A DNA stretch of 64,000 nucleotides from Ochromonas danica (GCA_015146655.1 VKHL01000063.1:94993-158992); one strand, 5' to 3'. Positions 34,677 to 46,589 are shown, counted from the first letter of the stretch. Translations and numbers: made by a program. Notes: generated by a model not told the origin, from the letters alone.

Positions 34677-35573
34677 TTAGGGATGTTTGCTATTTCCAGG
34701 TTGAGCAAAGAAAGCATCCCAATTGGTAACTTGCCCTACTGTAGCATCGGCAATGACATCAAAGGAACGCTTCTTGGCCTGGGAGCGACCCAAAGCTTGC
34801 ACACACACTTCAGCAACATCCTCTCTCGGGATACTGCGAACAGGGCGTTGTAGAAGGGTGTCATCAAAGCCCATGATGACTTGAGCTTGTCCACCAGCTT
34901 TATCAATCAATCCACCCGCATGCACGATGGTATAAGGCAAGCCAGAATCAATGAGATAATTCTCTGCTTTACGTTTCCAGATCAGAATATTTCCACTTTT
35001 CTCATCTCCTTCAACACGACCAATGGTGTTAAGGAAGTGATCAGGTTGAGTACCTCCCATAGAAGACACCACAACAAACTGCTTCACTCCAGCAGCCTTA
35101 GCAGCATCGATTTGATTTTTAGCACCTAACCAATCCACGTTGTAAGGTGATCCATTCTCAGGAAAAGTAAATTCTGGACGTCCACTTTGTCCAATGACCT
35201 TTAATAGCATGACTTTAATTAATGAGAGAATCTTGATTTTGGGTGTGGCGGAAGTGCATAGGATGACACTATCAGCCCCTTGGAAGAGTGCTTGAAGGTC
35301 TTGGGAACTAGTGATATCAGAGACGATGACTTGGTCACGATCCCCACCAGCTTCTTTTAACAGCTTCTCTTGGGAGCCTTTCGTACGAACAATTCCTAAT
35401 GGGGTATAATAAGGTGAAGATAGAAGCTTCTTGAAGACAAGACGACCTGTCCGTCCAGCCGCTCCTGTGACAATGACCTTAGCTTTACCATTAGCTGCCA
35501 TAGCTAGGGTATTTGAAAATGATGATAGGAGAGTCATGATGATGACGGTGAGTACGAAGAAGCAGTGAGTCAT
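34677..35573 (-). CDS. Atypical short-chain dehydrogenase (NAD(P)-binding), secreted or organelle-targeted
   Basis: Single exon, 298 residues. After a hydrophobic N-terminus (MTHCFFVLTVIIMTLLSSFS, cleavage likely near TLA-MA) comes a Rossmann fold: VIVTGAAGRTGRLVFKKLL is the dinucleotide-binding glycine motif, followed by a D-I-T-S acidic turn and SVILCTSATP. VVVSSMGG and an atypical Y-L-I-D-S-G-L-P-Y-T-I-V-H-A-G-G block match atypical SDR5/NmrA-like proteins such as plant At5g02240. The classical YxxxK catalytic pair is absent, as usual for that subgroup. Substrate unknown. The signal peptide means entry into the ER; in an alga this could be the first step of plastid import. Confidence 0.82.
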   Translation of the reverse strand: MTHCFFVLTVIIMTLLSSFSNTLAMAANGKAKVIVTGAAGRTGRLVFKKLLSSPYYTPLGIVRTKGSQEKLLKEAGGDRDQVIVSDITSSQDLQALFQGADSVILCTSATPKIKILSLIKVMLLKVIGQSGRPEFTFPENGSPYNVDWLGAKNQIDAAKAAGVKQFVVVSSMGGTQPDHFLNTIGRVEGDEKSGNILIWKRKAENYLIDSGLPYTIVHAGGLIDKAGGQAQVIMGFDDTLLQRPVRSIPREDVAEVCVQALGRSQAKKRSFDVIADATVGQVTNWDAFFAQPGNSKHP

Positions 35574-35929
35574 CTCTCTAGAGGGTATCTTTCGCAGGTC
35601 TTTTCAGTCACCGTGGAAGTCTTCTTCTTGTTCTTGTGGAAGTGGGAAGATTTCTTTGGGCAAAACAATGAAGAACTGCTTTTCATCTGGGAAACTCGTT
35701 TTGTGAAGTTAGCTCTAAATGGTCTAGAATTTAGAGAAATAGCCTCCAGTATGAAACTGTTTTGTTCTTTTTATCGTTGGTCAAACTGCATCAACTTTCA
35801 GTATTCGAACTGAAAAGCCTGGCAAAATAAATAGTGAAACTTCTTTGCCATCCATAAGGGATTAATTTATTCCTCTATTTCTTCAGTTTTCTTCAGTTTG
35901 ACTTCGTATCTTAAGTAGACCAGGTCAGG
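35574..35929. promoter_or_regulatory. Divergent intergenic region (SDR gene / CCDC146 gene)
   Basis: 356 bp with both flanking genes reading outward, so it must contain two promoters. A sequence near 35785-35815 (AGTATTCGAACTGAAAAGCC) weakly resembles the dispersed repeat at 21020-21078. No core promoter motif assigned. Confidence 0.35.
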
Positions 35930-38900
35930 ATGGATGGTGAGGATGACTCTGTCTCCTCTGCTCCTATCAGAGACTTTGAACCAAGTGATGTAGAAGGATC
36001 AGTTGCTTTTAGTCTTGTTGAAGATGCAGTCAAATTAAATGAGGTCAGTATATGTCATTATCATTTACTAACCTAACCTGACCTCCTCTATGTCTCTTAT
36101 CACCCTCTCATTCCTGTGCTTTCTCCTTTGTATTGCTGAGAGTAGATCACTAAAGACGATGCCCTTATCCTCAGAGAGAAATATCGTAGACTACAAGAAC
36201 AAGTCGATCATGCTCGTGCTAATGAGCAACAAATGACTCGTCGTCTAAACATCTTGGAATCAGATATCATGTCCGAGCGAATCATCATGGAGAAAATCAA
36301 AATTGATGAAATGGAAGCAACTGCTCATGTTCAACGTGGTGCAGATTTAAGAAATCAGTTACAGAAGGAATTAGAAGATGTTGAACAGAAGGATACCATG
36401 GCGAAGTTTGAGCTATTTGAATTAAAAAGAGTTCATGAAGAATTACAAAAATCATTGGAAATGATGAAAAAGCAAAATAATAGCTTAGTAGAGCCTGTGT
36501 TAGAAAGATTACGCAAGGAGGTGAGTTTAGGTTTCTCTGCTCTATTATCTACCTCATTTATTGTCATATTCTGATATTATTTGCTATGTGATAGACGACT
36601 GAATTGAATGAACAAATGCATCAAACAGAAGAAGCATTTGATAGAGAAAGTGCACAGAAGAAGGTTGTACAAGCTAAATTAACAGAACTAGAAAGCATGA
36701 AAGCAGAAAAAGCTACTGAGCTGAAGCTCAAAATGGATGCTTTGCATAATGCTGAGGCGGAACCTGGTAGATTGCGTCGTACCATTACCTCGATCGAAAC
36801 AGCTCATGCCTCTATGGAAAGAGATTATCAAAATTTGTTAAAGCGTATTGAGCTTTTGGAACGTGATGGAGAGGATCAATCAAAGCGAAGAATTGAAGGT
36901 GAAAAGATTCGCACAGGTGTGTTAGAAAAATTGGAATTAAATCGCCAGACATTGGAGGAGCGAGAGAGAGATGTAAATTCAGTTCAAGCCAAGTTGGACA
37001 AGGCGAAGGCTGCAGCTCATGATCTGGTTACTCGTAAGCTGGAGATTAATATCAAGAAGCGTGATGCTGATAGTCATCTGAGACATCTAAACGACCAGTT
37101 GACAATCACCAATAAGGAATATGACACTTTAAAACGCACTTTGAAAAAGAAACGAATCGTTCTCAATCTCGTTCTGCAGAATTTACCTGGCTTAGAAGGT
37201 CAACTGAGGGACCAAGAATTGGCTTTAAAGCATATTCAAGATGACATCTTAAGCAAACAGAAAGAGTTGCAGAAATATAAAGATGAAATGGACTACCATG
37301 TGGCTCGTCTATTGCAGCAAGAAGGTGTTGAAGGGGAAAGAAAGAAGGTGAGTATTGGGCCATTTTGATCCTCAAAGGACTTTCATTTCTTTGAGTATAC
37401 GACTAACTCATCTGTTAACAGGATTTAGAGGCGATCATTGGTGAAGTGGATACTCTTGAAGCCAAGGTTGTGGAATGGTTGGCGGAAGGAAAGCGGCAAA
37501 GTAAACTGCTTTCAGTGCTTTCAGCCCAAAGAGACATCAAGGCCAGAGAGACGGCAAGGATAGAAAGCAAGGAAAAGGACTCCAAACAACAGGTTCATAT
37601 GAAAGAATTGGTCATTTTGGATTTGACTAAACGATGCAATGAGATATCCAATCGCTTGAAAGAATTCTCTGCTCTCTATGAAGTCGTAAAGAATGAACGC
37701 AACAAATATGTCAATCTTATTCAGTCATCTTCTCAAGCTTTGGCGGAAATGAGGGAGAAGATTCGTATATTACACAATGAAGTAGAAATCTTAGGCAATG
37801 AAAGAACAGCGAAAGATGTGGCCCTAACCAAGGAACGCAATGCTCATCAACAAGCGCAAAACCAACGTGATGCACTAAGACAAGATTTAAATCGTCTATT
37901 GAGTGAATATCGATCACGTCAGAGCACTGTTGAGATGCAAATACAGGAGATAGATAAGCTCAATGCAGTAATTAACAATCTGGAGAAGGAAATGTTAGTG
38001 TTGAAAGCTCGCTTTGAGAAGGCTGTTGAGCAACGTAATATCACAGGAGTTCAATTAATTGATCGCAATGATGAGCTATGCATCTTGTATGAACGTTCCA
38101 ATCAACAGCAAGAGGCAATGCGCAAAGGAGAACTTGAATCTATCAAAAAGGAAGAAGAGCTTCGCATTTTGCGTTTGCATGCTGAAGAGCTGGAAAGACA
38201 TTACCTGGCGGCTCGAAAGCGTTTACCAGAGTTATCTTTGTTGGAAACTGAGATTGTCAACCTCGAGGCTGATCTGAAGGAAGAACGGAAGAAAACGGAG
38301 GATTTGTCATCGAAATTGGAAGATCCTCGCAATTTGGAGCGTTGGCGTCCTCTCGATGGCGAAGACCCCGATATGGAGCAGCTCTTGGCTCGTATCAAGA
38401 TCCTAGAGGATCAGCTTGATCGAAAGCGAGGACAGCTCTTGGAAAAAGAGCTCGTGTTGGAAGAGATCACATCTTTGACGGACAAACTTCGTCACCAAGC
38501 TATTAGCAAACGCGAAGCTGCCAAGTTACTGGCTGATGAGCTGAATGATCTACATGGTCGTATTCGAGACGTAACCAAAAAGATGTTGGCCTCTGTGTCT
38601 GAGCTGTCGATGTATCAAGCAACGGCTCTCCGCCTTCAACAGGAACGGATGGAGCGTGAAAAGGCTCTTGAAGAAGCAGACTGGCGCTTTAATCACAATG
38701 AAGCTCCTTCTGCATCAGCAGAGAATCTATTGGTGCGTATGGATCGCACAGCAGCTCTTCAAGAAGAGTTTGCGGCCAAAAGAGCGGCAGAGCTTCCTCT
38801 CTTGGGTGCACCGCCAGGCACCTTTCTGCGTACTGCTGCTGAACCTCGGCCAACTGCATATATACCAGAAGACTTGGGCATTCCCAAGCCTTATGGTAAT

Positions 38901-38981
38901 CTTGCTCCTTTCAAGCCCAGTGAGAATGGCGCCTCTATGCGTCACATTCGCAACCCTGTGATTAAGGCGATCGAGATCTAA
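35930..38981 (+). CDS. CCDC146: CCDC146-like coiled-coil flagellar/centriolar protein
   Basis: Four exons, 35930-36043, 36146-36520, 36595-37347 and 37422-38981, all phase 0, giving 933 residues, close to animal CCDC146 (about 950). Nearly the whole protein is heptad-rich coiled coil. The C-terminus is the most diagnostic part: PTAYIPEDLGIPKPYGNLAP followed by FKPSENGASMRHIRNP and a final IEI, as in CCDC146 proteins. Animal CCDC146 is a centriole and axoneme-associated microtubule protein needed for sperm flagella. Its presence implies basal bodies and flagella in this organism. Three broken copies of its 3' end occur at 41239-41905, 50101-50282 and in the shared downstream DNA, so this is the parental gene. 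Confidence 0.85.
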
Positions 38982-39792
38982 GCCAACCAGCTGAATAATT
39001 GCTTTATTGTGTAGTGCTTGAAGAGTTGAAGCCCAACGGAGCTGTTTGGTTCCTGACTATATAAAGCTAGTAGCCGTATTTGTTGACTTTGCAGAATGCT
39101 GATAGCTTGAAACACAAACTGCAATAAAACACAGATGAGAACTGTCACTGGGTATTTAATAAGTGAAGATACTGTATCTTAGAAGGGTTTCTCCAGAGTA
39201 AAAGAAAAGCACAACAAACTACAAAATCACTAAAATACGATTTGTACACATTTGTCCAATATAGTTATCCTATCTAAGTTACTACTAAAAATCAATAAGC
39301 TTGTGCCATCTATGGGCATCTACGTTCGTCAGATTTAGTAAGAGGGCAGAATACCGTAAGAGAGGATTGAACGTACACAGATGACAGAATTGAAAGTCAA
39401 AAGAAATACCATCAAGCAAACTTCAAGAAAAGAACTTCCATGTCAATCAATAGTCATGATGTATATTTGAATAATCACACAACAATTCATAATGAATGGC
39501 AAGGAAGGGAGAGGAAAGGGCATTCTGAAGATGACTTGAACAGTATAATGATCTTCGTCGAACAGTATAATGAAGATTCTTGGCCTGATCACACCATCGC
39601 AAGAAATGTTACTATCTGGTGGCTGCCCATATTCCGCATTCAAACATAGAGCAGGCCTATATAAAGAGGATTGAAAAGCTTAATTCACAACAATATTATC
39701 AATTTGATTCCATGATTGTAGTAAATCAATAAATCAACATTTTGTCCCGTGTCATTACCATACCACGGCAATGAACCGATTGTGTCTTTCAA
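38982..39792. repeat. Convergent spacer, duplicated at 41900-42772
   Basis: No gene. This DNA between the CCDC146 stop and the end of the gene-H sequence is repeated, with small indels, at about 41900-42772 (for example CTGACTATATAAAGCTAG and CATGTCAATCAATAGTCATG in both), and the first ~300 bp in part again at 50160-50282. It belongs to a duplicated unit covering about 38776-40604 against 41791-43584. Confidence 0.85.
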
Positions 39793-41155
39793 TTAGCGCA
39801 GTTGGGAAGAAGAAGGACCTTTCTTCATTCCGCCTGCTGACATAGCAGCTGCTGCATGCTCTGCGAGCTGCCTGCTACTTGGCGAGGAAACCAGCTGCCC
39901 ACGACTTGGTGAGCTCACAAGTCGTCCACCACTGGGCGACTTTAGCAATTGCCTGTGGCTTGGTGAACTATCCAACTGCCCACGACTTGGTGAGCTCACA
40001 AGCTGTCTGCTACTGGGTGCAGCTAATAATTGCCTGTGGCTTGGTGAGGTAACAAGTTGTCTCGAACTGGGAGCTTTCATCGTTGCTAGTGATGATTGGC
40101 CACGCACCATCCCCTGAGGTTTCATCTTTCCATCTTGGCCATTCTCACCTTCCGTTTCAATAGTAGAAGGAAGAATAGAAGCTTGCTTGCCTAACAATTC
40201 TAAGCGCTTCGCGGCACTTATCAAGGTCGATTGCTCCTCTGTTTGCATGGGTGATGCGCCAGGACGATAGAAGGTATAGCGTTGAAGTAAGGCAGAGCTT
40301 TCGTGTTCTTCTTCTTGTGCTTGAAGCTTTTGTTGTCGAGCTTTGAGCTTTCTCGTCACGGTGTCATCATCACTACCATCTTCATCGTTCTCCTCATCCA
40401 GTTCTTCTTGCTTCCCTGCTACTCTGTGGTCTGAGTTGGTATTGTGAGTGATACCAGCACTGGAAACAGAGATGCTCTTCGTGTGAGAGGAAGAAGCGTT
40501 GTTCACTGAAGGAGAAGATGTTACACTTGGAGTGGTGGGAGTAGGAGTGTGACCTTGAAAGGGTAGATTGTCTAGCAGAATGCGCTTGGCATGTACCAGA
40601 ACACGCCGTCCTTTGAATGCCATTTGGTATAGCCATTCACCACATTCTGTGAGTTTGAATGCATTTTGAGCAATGGCATGACGATTGTTGCTCCAAGAGC
40701 GGCGCTATGGCCTCGTCCAATATGGCTCTTCATGTCCTCTAGCTATTTCTCACAATCTATGGGATTTCGCCCAATTTCAAGATCATCATTGCATCAAGCA
40801 CCATAAAATTGATTAGAAATACCAATGCAAGGTTGTGAAGAAGAAAGATGGTGAATAAAAGGCAAGAAATCTGCTTGATTTCCTTGGGTTGAGTGAGGAA
40901 TGTGGACAGTTTTGCGAAACCGGCTCTTAAGCTCTTGTAAACCAAACGGGAGAGCGCGATAGATTGTTCCGAATCTTTTGGAATATCTGAAGGCAGTTCG
41001 GCAATCAACTCTGCCACTCTCCTTCTATCTGCTCCACATTCTTCAGATACTTGCTTGATTTTTGAGGAAAACTCATCCGGTTGATTCTCATTCACAATTT
41101 TAATAACTGCCTCTGCTATAGCATGACAGTGGCTCACAGTTCGTTTCAAGGGCAT
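39793..41155 (-). CDS. Probable chimeric gene: unknown 5' part joined to gene-H C-terminus (copy A)
   Basis: The minus-strand frame 39793-40623 equals the last ~270 residues of gene H copy B but homology stops at the LAKRILL/HAKRILL position. Upstream sequence is unrelated and remains open to a TAG acceptor at 40705. A frame at 40823-41155 begins with ATG (MPLKRTVSHCHAIAEAV) and has a phase-0 donor GTATTT at 40822; joining it to 40704 gives 414 codons without a stop. The new N-terminal ~155 residues are helical and contain no domain I know. The splice is a model only; alternatively two separate remnants lie here. The C-terminal part contains eight 9-residue repeats of the SPSxRQLxx type. Confidence 0.4.
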
Positions 41156-41238
41156 AGTGAAAGGATTTAGAAGTATTCCTATTGAGAATTTCTAATGTGA
41201 AATGAAGCCTTCTGATTGATGTTTTGTGAAAGAGTTGT

Positions 41239-41905
41239 GTGAGAAAGAAAGTCCAATTTTATGAGTTTAAAATCGATAAAAAGAGGGCTCAAGTTGTGTT
41301 CATTGGCTCAGGTTGTGTGCATGGGCTGGGCGAGAAATTGTCTGTGCGGCGAGAAGCAAGAAAACTGGATTCCAAAATCGTGTCCACCTATTTGAAAAGT
41401 CGTTGTTCTAGGAAGTCAGACTGTGCAATGCAGCACTGCAGCTGGAACATAATCGGGCAGCAATCTTATTCGCTATCTTCTCAAGCTCTATCGGTAATGA
41501 GGGAGACTATTGGTATATTGCATAATGAAGAAGATATCTTAGGCAATGAAAGATGTTGCCCTAACCAAGGAAAACATGCTCATCAACAAGTGCAAAACCA
41601 AAGTGAATATCGATCACGTCAGAGATCTTTTGAGATGAAAATACTGGCGATAGATCATTAGTCTAAAACGAGGGAAGAGGCTTCGCATTTTGTGTTTGCA
41701 TGCCGAAAAGCTAGAAAGATATCACCAGGGAGATCGAACGTTATATTTGCGTTTGCCGGAGTTATATTTGTTAGAAACCGATGTTGTCAACCAAAAGAGC
41801 GGCAGAGCTTCCTCTCTTGGGTGCACCGCCAGGCACCTTTCTGCGTACCGCTCCTGAACCTCGGCCAACTGCATATATACCAGAATCTAAGCCAACCAGC
41901 TGAAT
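41239..41905 (+). pseudogene. Decayed CCDC146 copy
   Basis: Pieces of CCDC146 exon 4 in order but with deletions and frame breaks: 41480-41660 matches about 37730-37950 (SSQALSVMRETIGILHNE, ERCCPNQGKHAHQQ), 41680-41790 matches about 38155-38265, then at 41791 it jumps to the 38776 region (AELPLLGAPPGTFLRT in the parent). The last ~105 bp of coding sequence are missing: CATATATACCAGAA runs directly into the 3' untranslated part. Stops interrupt every frame. Confidence 0.85.
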
Positions 41906-42772
41906 AATTGCTTTATTGTGTAGTGCTTGAAGAGTTGAAGACCAACGGAGCTGTTTGGTTCCTGACTATATAAAGCTAGTAGCCGTATTTGTTGACTTTG
42001 CAGAATGCTGATAGCTTGAAACACAAACTGCAATAAAACACAGATGAGAACTGTCACTGGTATCTTAGAAGAGTTTCTCCAGAGTAAAAGAAAACCGCAA
42101 CAAACTACAAAATCACTAAAATACGATTTGTACACATTTGTCCAAGAGAGCCATCCTATCTGGGTTACTACTAAAAATTAATAAGCTTGTGCCATCTATG
42201 GCAGATGTAGTAAGAGGGCAGAATACCATGAGAGAGGAATGAACGAACAGAGATGACAGAATTGAAAGTCAAAAGAAATACCATCAAGCAAACTTCAAGA
42301 AAAGAACTTCCATGTCAATCAATAGTCATGATGTGTATTTGAATAATCATACAACAATTCATAATGAATGGCAAGGAAGGGAGAGGAAAGGGCATTCTGA
42401 CGATGACTAGTTCCCTTTCTTCATCGAACAGTATAATGAAGATTCTTGGCCTGATCACAAAAATATTGCAAGAAATGTTACTATCTGGGCCGCCCATATT
42501 CCGCATTCAAACACAGAACAGGCCTATATAATTGTATACGACGTCTTGGACAAGTATGAACAAACGAGCGTGCTGGCAACGATCACACGCCCAACAGTTG
42601 TCATTCATTAAGCCAAAACAACTGAAAAGCTTTATTCACGACAATATTATCAATATCATTATCGCTTGATTCCACGATTCCAGAAATAAACCAATCAATC
42701 AACATTTTGTCCTGTGTCATTACCATACCACGGCAATGAACTGACCATGTCCAATCGATAACAAACAAACAT

Positions 42773-44786
42773 CTAGCGCAGCTGGGAAGAAGAAGGACCT
42801 TTCTTCATTCCACCCGCTGACGTAGCAGCTGCTGCATGCTCTGCGAGCTGCCTGCTACTCGGCGAGGAAACCAGCTGCCCATGACTTGGTGAGCTCACAA
42901 GTCGTCCACCACTGGGCGACTTTAGCAATTGCCTGTGGCTTGGTGAACTATCCAACTGCCCACGACTTGGTGAGCTCACAAGCTGTCTGCTACTGGGTGC
43001 AGCTAATAATTGCCTGTGGCTTGGTGAGGTAACAAGTTGTCTCGAACTGGGAGCTTTCATCGTTGCTAGTGATGATTGGCCACGCACCATCCCCTGAGGT
43101 TTCATCTTTCCATCTTGGCCATTCTCACCTTCCGTTTCAATAGTAGAAGGAAGAATAGAAGCTTGCTTGCCTAACAATTCTAAGCGCTTCGCGGCACTTA
43201 TCAAGGTCGATTGCTCCTCTGTTTGCATGGGTGATGCGCCAGGACGATAGAAGGTATAGCGTTGAAGTAAGGCAGAGCTTTCGTGTTCTTCTTCTTGTGC
43301 TTGAAGCTTTTGTTGTCGAGCTTTGAGCTTTCTCGTCACGGTGTCATCATCACTACCATCTTCATCGTTCTCCTCATCCAGTTCTTCTTGCTTCCCTGCT
43401 ACTCTGTGGTCTGAGTTGGTATTGTGAGTGATACCAGCACTGGAAACAGAGATGCTCTTCGTGTGAGAGGAAGAAGCGTTGTTCACTGAAGGAGAAGATG
43501 TTACACTTGGAGTGGTGGGAGTAGGAGTGTGACCTTGAAAGGGTAGATTGTCTAGCAGAATGCGCTTGGCAAGCACCAGAACACGATGAATCTGGCCTCC
43601 ACCTCCAATCTTACCATTGTCAACGCCACTAGTTTCAACTCCTCCGCCACCCCTTCTTCCCCCAACTTCTTTCTCATTCTCCATGCGCAAGACATCAATA
43701 TCATCGTCTGTGAAGGACATCTTCTTCGACAGTCTCTTCGACAATTGCTTGGAGAGCATTCGAGGGAGATCGACAGGCCCTTGACTAGCTGCGTAGTGAC
43801 TCTCTTTCTTGCTCTTCTTCTTCCCATCGCTTTCTTCCTCTTCTTCCAGATCACCCAGAAGCTTGTAGGAGTTGGTTCGTTCCATGACATGCTGGTCATC
43901 TATACTGCTCATACTCTTCTGACTGAGAAGCATACTACCAGCAGATGGCTGCCTGGCTAACACACCCAATCCTCCTCGCTCCAGAGGTGGTAGCAAGCTG
44001 TTTCTTCTGCGTGCATCAATTCCTTCGAAAAGACCCTTCAGCTCATTGTCCACCAGGGAGGAACGAACAGGACGACAAATCTTCTTGATGATATCTGCCG
44101 TAATCAGACCTTGTATGGAGGCATTGGCATCATCCCAACGCTGCAAGTCTCTGTGCAGAAAACAATCAACAAACAAGGAGAGTTGGGTTGAGAACATGCT
44201 ACAGAAGGGACACAAACCAATCCCAGCCTAACCTCACACTCGCAGGACGATTGACCTCAGCAGGTATCAATCCCAATGGCGGACCCTCCAGCAAGCAAGT
44301 CAATTCCTCATTTTCCAACGGATTCAATGCTATCCACCATCCGGAGGAATTGCTGGGGTTAGTCACTTTCACAAGTCGCAGAAGGATGTAATGGACTCTC
44401 AACAACTGCAACGCGATCATTCGCAAGAACATCTCATCACAATCATTGCTTCGAGCTTTACTACGGAGTAGACTGACAGTGTGATTAACCAGTGTGGATT
44501 GTAACGTGGTGAGGAGAGCTGGGGTAGAGATGTAAAGACGACAATGTGCCGCCCCTCCTGTCTCGCTGTCCTCATCCTCTTGCTTAAACGTATCATACGC
44601 TATAACCTCCATGGTTTGATAGACCTTGTGATCCACAACCACCACCTCGAGGAAGTTCCCTGACTGCCAGAAGGTCTTGCAACCATTGAAGACTACCTCC
44701 ACGTTGTTGTTTGTCATGGCTGGAACAGTGGTTGAATCGGATAAAGGTGAGGCTTGCACAGTGTCTGTTATTTTGATCGTGGCCAT
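42773..44786 (-). CDS. Gene H, copy B: unknown protein with C-terminal 9-residue repeats
   Basis: Two exons on the minus strand, 44233-44786 and 42773-44150, donor AG/GTTAGG, acceptor GCACAG/A, phase 2, giving 643 residues. I do not recognise it. The N-terminal ~200 residues look globular (VEVVFNGCKTFWQSGNFLEV, MEVIAYDTF, then a helical MFLRMIALQLLRVHYILLR). A conserved central stretch follows (DLQRWDDANASIQGLI, CRPVRSSLVDNELKGLFEGI). The rest is low-complexity: acidic/lysine-rich and Ser/Thr-rich, ending in eight tandem 9-residue units (SPSHRQLLA type, 27 bp each). Three more copies or fragments exist in the window, so it belongs to a locally amplified module. Confidence 0.7.
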
Positions 44787-45268
44787 AAAATGAAGAGAGG
44801 TAGTAGGAAAAGATAGTAAACAGAATCGACTAGAGGAGTTCCGTTGAAGTTTTAAATAATCTTGAAGGGAACTGAGGTGAATTGATTTAGTTTAAAAGGA
44901 TATTAATAGCTCACTTGACAAGTGTTCTGTTCGATTTATTTTGTGTTGATTGTTGATTGTTGATTGGGTCTCTCGTGACGTGACTTTTACCACAGATAAA
45001 CATCACTTTTGAATCCAAGTTTAATGCTTTTCATCGACACCTGCCTTCTCAACAAAAGAAGGCCTCACGTCGTTACCGCGCATGGTAATAATAATATGAC
45101 CGATCAGCGGTAGTGTTTAACGTTTAGTTACTAAGTACAGTAGTTACTGGTTGCGGGTTACTCGGTAACTTGAGACAGCATAAACTTGGGATTTGACCCT
45201 TTGTGTCCCAAGTAACTGAATATGGTCAGTTTTTAGCCGAACAGAGCAAAAAGGTACTAAATACAATT
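44787..45268. other. Upstream region of gene H copy B
   Basis: No gene recognised. The first ~60 bp next to the gene-H start also occur in the fragment at 46815-46865. A TGATTGTTGATTGTTGATTG run lies near 44948-44967. Confidence 0.45.
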
Positions 45269-45369
45269 CTTTTGGGTTCCTAATCTCTCTATTGGAGTTT
45301 TGAAGCCACGACTCAAACGCTGTGAGTCGTTGCTTCAAAACTCCAATGGAGAGATTAGGAACCCAAAAG
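45269..45369. repeat. Fold-back palindrome, 47-bp arms
   Basis: Arms 45269-45315 and 45323-45369, two mismatches, 7-nt loop. The arms contain CTTTTGGGTTCCTAATCTCT and its complement. It sits at the 3' end of the transposase remnant, whose frame runs into it, so it may be a terminal structure of that element or a later inverted duplication. Confidence 0.95.
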
Positions 45370-46214
45370 CTAGGGTTATCTCGACAGCTTTAAGCCATGG
45401 CAAGATCCGGCTTGGTTCCTGCCTGGTTGGGCAAAACGTATGGACAGCATCAAACTCCTGTTCATCGAGCCAGGTATCGAACTCATCATGCAAATAGTCT
45501 CGGAAACCTGATCGTGCCGCAGTCTTGAACGGTTTGTTACCACAGATCACACTCTTGAATTAAATCAGTGCAACCGGCAGGAACGAAGAGACTGACAAAA
45601 CAGCGAAGCTTCAACAAGGCCAACACATCTGGATCTTTATGGGAGTAGTGGAGGTCGTGTTTGAGGATCGCGTACTGATTGGAAGGCAAGCCAAGCCTTA
45701 TGATGGCTTTGTCCCGAAAAGGAACAAGAACCTGCTGGATATATCTCATGTATGAGATAGGCGTCTGCCAATGGGACTCCGTGTGAAACGGAATTTTCAG
45801 AACTGTTTGAGGACTTAAGTGAGATGCAACTATACACGGTTGCATCTCACTTAAGTCCTCAAACAGTTCTGAAAATTCCGTTTGAACATCACGAACATCT
45901 TTTGCTAGGCGATAGAACTCTACTATACTCCTCCAATGCTCGGGACGATGAACCCAGGATTTCTTTGAAGTGCCACCACCTATTACTTTATCTTCTTCCT
46001 CATCGTCAAAATGTAGCACATTATCCTTCAGCTCATCAACTGCTTCTTCTAATTGTTCTTGGTTTCTCTTTATTGTCCTTTCAAGTCTTCGTGCTTCATT
46101 TCTTTTCTTCGCCATCCTCAGCGCCTTATCGGAGTCCAGTTTCAACTGCCGTTCTTGTTTCAACTTGCAATCATCCTCAAGTCTATCGCGACATTTAGTG
46201 ATATGATCCCTCAA
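45335..46214 (-). pseudogene. DDE-superfamily transposase remnant, frameshifted
   Basis: Minus-strand frame 45537-46214 followed by 45335-45550 in another frame. The N-terminal part (LRDHITKCRDRLED) has a possible zinc-binding or HTH remnant and a charged coiled coil. The catalytic region resembles the DDE superfamily: HTESHWQTPISYMRYI, then LGLPSNQYAILKHDLHYSHK with a catalytic Asp, LFVPAGCTDLIQECD with the next Asp, and GNKPFK in the shifted frame. The shift lies between LIQECD and NKPFK, near 45540-45550, and looks like a small deletion. The region where the first catalytic Asp is expected is occupied by a 44-bp palindrome. Not functional as it stands. Confidence 0.75.
45786..45883. repeat. 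Perfect fold-back palindrome inside the transposase frame
   Basis: Arms 45786-45829 and 45840-45883 (44 bp, no mismatch), 10-nt loop CTATACACGG. The transposase frame remains open through both arms. Confidence 0.97.
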
Positions 46215-46589
46215 CCATCTTGTTGGGCTGGCGGGTGGAGAGAAGAACTTTTAGTTATCTTGGACTGTGTGGACGGCACAAGAGCTGTACGCCACTGGGG
46301 TGGCTCCAAGCCACAAGCCATCTGGGCCATGCCGCCATCTGTCCTATACCATGTCCTGGAATTGGGCCATTCCATTTCCAAAGTTTTGATAGTTGAAATC
46401 CTGTATTGTCGACTTGGATCTTTCAAAAGTCGCATATTTGGCAGGCCATTTCGGGCCTATGGCCTGATTCGCGGCCTAGGCCATGGCGGCCACGTGGCCT
46501 TGAATTAGTGAGATATGTTCACTCACTGAGACGAGGGAAATGCTAAAAGCCATTGTTTCACATTGCGAATAAATTGGCTGGAATACATC
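46215..46589. other. GC-rich stretch with recurrent GGCC
   Basis: From 46260 to 46503 GGCC recurs about a dozen times, unlike the surrounding DNA. Open frames on both strands (46211-46435 minus, 46053-46508 plus) have no recognisable domain. It may belong to the transposon remnant. Confidence 0.4.
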
